From contig NZ_OZ035533.1 in assembly GCF_964033635.1 (NCBI RefSeq), positions 2,046,001 to 2,110,000 of the forward strand: a stretch of DNA of 64,000 bases, given 5' to 3'. Below the pieces are notes generated by a model that was not told where the DNA came from, made no database searches, and was given only the letters and a program-made list of their open reading frames with translations. Of this stretch, positions 62,592 through 64,000 are shown one piece after another. This DNA comes from Chitinophaga sp. MM2321. GTDB taxonomy: Bacteria; Bacteroidota; Bacteroidia; Chitinophagales; Chitinophagaceae. A program made the translations under genes and the position numbers. Every line of letters starts with the position of its first letter. The stretch's first letter is position 1.

Positions 62592-63095
62592 TTCTGACCG
62601 TATTAGCAATGATGATCATGCTGATATTATCACTTTTTGTTAAATGAAATAATCATTTAACCTCGCGGTGAAAGCATGATAAAAAAAGATAAAATGGGAT
62701 TCCCCCGAACATGGTAATAAACTATAAATGGTTCGGGGCTTTTGTATGAAAGTCTTTGTAATTAGAGACGAAATACAGTTTCTTACAAAAGCAGAAAAAG
62801 GGGGCAGTATCCGCTACAGGCGGCACCGGCACGCAATAAGCCAGAGACTTATCCGTGCAATCTATCGGGCGATATGATATGCAGTGTAACATGCCGGCGC
62901 AAAGGTACGAAAAAAATATTTTTTACTTCCTGGGGTAGCGAAGATGACATTTTGCTGTTCTTGTGGCGGAGCAGTAAAATCCGCCGTGAGTACAATTTGC
63001 GGGATACACCGAATCAGGGTGACAGGCACAAATGGTAAGAGAATGTTAAAAGATTGATTTTTTTTATTAAGTTAGCATAAACGTTTTAGCAACCA
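62592..63095. other. Intergenic region of about 500 bases between the FemAB-like gene and the sigma gene
   Basis: No coding gene recognised. On the minus strand it contains a -7 box and a roughly 200-base structured stretch ending in a hairpin with an 8-base perfect stem, described separately. The right part (62950-63095) should hold the sigma gene promoter, but no full consensus was found. Confidence 0.6.
62696..62893 (-). ncRNA. Candidate structured RNA or long 5' leader upstream of the FemAB-like gene
   Basis: The minus strand has TACCTTTG (62907-62900), a good -7 box in the common CGTACCTTTGCG context, with no gene start for about 300 bases. Downstream RNA can fold a strong hairpin: GCACG and GATAAG pair with CTTATT and CGTGC around a 7-base loop, with one bulged G. 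A later 8-base perfect stem CCCCGAAC/GTTCGGGG follows (62738-62731 with 62710-62703, 20-base loop). No known riboswitch, 6S, tmRNA or SRP signature was recognised. Ends are approximate. Confidence 0.35.
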
Positions 63096-63704
63096 ATGAA
63101 CAGGGCTGACATTTCTGAATGGCAACACCGGATCAACCAAAATGATGACGAGCAGGCATTTGCCTGTTTGTTTCGCCATTTTTATGACCGCCTCATTCAT
63201 TTTTGTGTACAGTATGTGCATGTCACCGAAGCGGCGGAAGAAATTGTGTCGGACGTTTTTGTGAAGCTATGGAACCGTCGCAGCGAGCTCGACAAAGTAA
63301 ATAATCTCCAGGTATATCTTTTTGTTGCCGTAAAAAATCATTCGCTCAATTATCTCGAACAGTATTCCCATCTCCGCATTGTGCCGCTGCATGAATCCGG
63401 TATGGCCAATCTCCGCAACAGCGTAGACCTGGAACGTGACCTGGAATGGAAAGAGATGCGTTTTAAGATGGACCAGATCGTGGAATCACTGCCGGAACAG
63501 TGCCGCCGGATCTTTAAACTCATCAAAGAAGATGGTTTTAAATATAAAGAAGTAGCCCAGATCCTCAATATCTCTCCCAGAACCGTAGAAACACAGCTTT
63601 TTAGGGCCATGCGCCGTCTTAATGATGGTTTGTCAAGGCTGCACAAGGGCCGGAACATATTGCCGCCGTTGCTGATCTTATTGGCATTGTCGTACTTTGT
63701 CTGA
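63096..63704 (+). CDS. ECF RNA polymerase sigma factor (third system)
   Basis: 202-residue ECF sigma factor of the Bacteroidota PUL type. Region 2 runs through FACLFRHFYDRLIHFCVQYV and EEIVSDVFVKLWNRRSEL. Region 4 is EDGFKYKEVAQILNISPRTV. The hydrophobic tail LPPLLILLALSYFV at the C-terminus recalls the two other full sigma factors. It is followed 82 bases later by the start of a FecR gene, so a third SusC/SusD locus probably continues beyond the window. Confidence 0.94.
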   Translation: MNRADISEWQHRINQNDDEQAFACLFRHFYDRLIHFCVQYVHVTEAAEEIVSDVFVKLWNRRSELDKVNNLQVYLFVAVKNHSLNYLEQYSHLRIVPLHESGMANLRNSVDLERDLEWKEMRFKMDQIVESLPEQCRRIFKLIKEDGFKYKEVAQILNISPRTVETQLFRAMRRLNDGLSRLHKGRNILPPLLILLALSYFV

Positions 63705-63786
63705 TCCCCCCAAAAAAATATTTTTCCCGCTTGTAAGTAATTCCCTCTCCTTTACCTGTCCTTGGTATCGTATACGATTCCATTTT

Positions 63787-64000
63787 ATGATCCACGAAGA
63801 GAAATTTATCAACCTGGCCACACATGTACTTACAGGAGTGGCTACTGTGGCGGAAAAGCAGGAGCTGGATGCCTTGCTGACGCAATACCCGGAATTAGCG
63901 GAACGTTACACCCTGCTCGCTAACTACTTCACCGACCCCGGCAACCGGGCGGCGGAGAACACCGAGCTGGTGTTGCAACGTACATTGGCAAAAATCAGAT
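63787..64000 (+). CDS. FecR-family anti-sigma factor, N-terminal part only
   Basis: An ATG at 63787 opens a frame that runs off the window with 71 codons (MIHEEKFINLATHVLTGVAT and on). The helical, acidic N-terminus with an EEKFINLATHxLTG(E/V)AT-like stretch and EKQELDALLTQYPE matches the cytoplasmic sigma-binding part of FecR proteins, and the position directly after an ECF sigma gene fits. The membrane and periplasmic parts lie outside the window. Confidence 0.8.
   Translation, partial: MIHEEKFINLATHVLTGVATVAEKQELDALLTQYPELAERYTLLANYFTDPGNRAAENTELVLQRTLAKIR

Noticed and set aside
62696..62893. 6S RNA, tmRNA or cobalamin riboswitch in the 62.6-63.1 kb gap
   Set aside because: The 5' and 3' parts do not pair into a 6S-like rod, no tRNA-like end of tmRNA is seen, and the cobalamin-box words are absent.

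Overview
The window comes from a Bacteroidota chromosome, most like a glycan-degrading soil Chitinophagaceae (Chitinophaga-type). The evidence is SusC/SusD pairs whose SusC carries an STN domain, each with an ECF sigma factor and a FecR anti-sigma factor; many secreted glycoside hydrolases; Bacteroidota-type promoters (TAnnTTTG); lipobox signal peptides; and few Shine-Dalgarno sites. No phage, plasmid, insertion sequence or CRISPR signature was seen.

Layout. 1-7.2 kb is mostly housekeeping: the start of prfC (minus, cut by the window edge), a MacB-type permease, tsaD, a GH29 fucosidase coupled to trmN, a saccharopine/alanine dehydrogenase-like enzyme, and tRNA-Leu(CAA). A 62-bp-arm inverted repeat fills the gap before tsaD. 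7.4-16.2 kb is PUL 1 on the minus strand: ECF sigma, FecR, a SusC broken by a one-base homopolymer frameshift, SusD, and a GH43 enzyme upstream of the sigma gene. 16.2-16.8 kb is a regulatory gap with palindromic sites. 16.8-30.7 kb is a tightly packed plus-strand cluster without SusC/SusD: aldo/keto reductase, enolase-superfamily enzyme, two sugar transporters, TIM-barrel isomerase, PhyH-type dioxygenase, a RhaM-type mutarotase lipoprotein, a beta-helix protein, a GH38-like enzyme and GH97, closed by a convergent AraC regulator. It reads as import and oxidative breakdown of a deoxy- or modified sugar released outside the cytoplasm. 32.1-36.8 kb holds two large secreted proteins I could not assign, one with a TIM-barrel look and one with an alpha/alpha-barrel look.

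36.8-40 kb has a two-module FtsX permease and a small secreted protein. 40.1-54.4 kb is PUL 2 (plus): ECF sigma, FecR, SusC, SusD, a PQQ dehydrogenase with a built-in cytochrome c domain, polysaccharide deacetylase, nucleoside-hydrolase-like protein, GH2 and a Tat-like sugar isomerase. The last genes overlap or nearly touch. 54.4-62.6 kb is mixed: a PAS histidine kinase convergent with a response regulator, an SMP-30 lactonase, a GH99-like enzyme, an orphan sigma-region-2 protein, an AraC regulator, an SDR and a FemAB-like transferase. The right end starts a third ECF sigma/FecR pair.

How it works together. SusC binds its glycan, and its STN domain should signal through FecR to release the sigma factor, which activates the PUL. 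Both SusC leaders also carry, on the opposite strand, a -7 box overlapping the start codon and an intrinsic terminator about 90-110 nt away. This fits cis-antisense RNAs that damp susC expression. The strongest candidates for something new are the unassigned pair at 32.1-36.8 kb, the PhyH-containing sugar cluster, the PQQ-dehydrogenase PUL, and the two antisense leaders.
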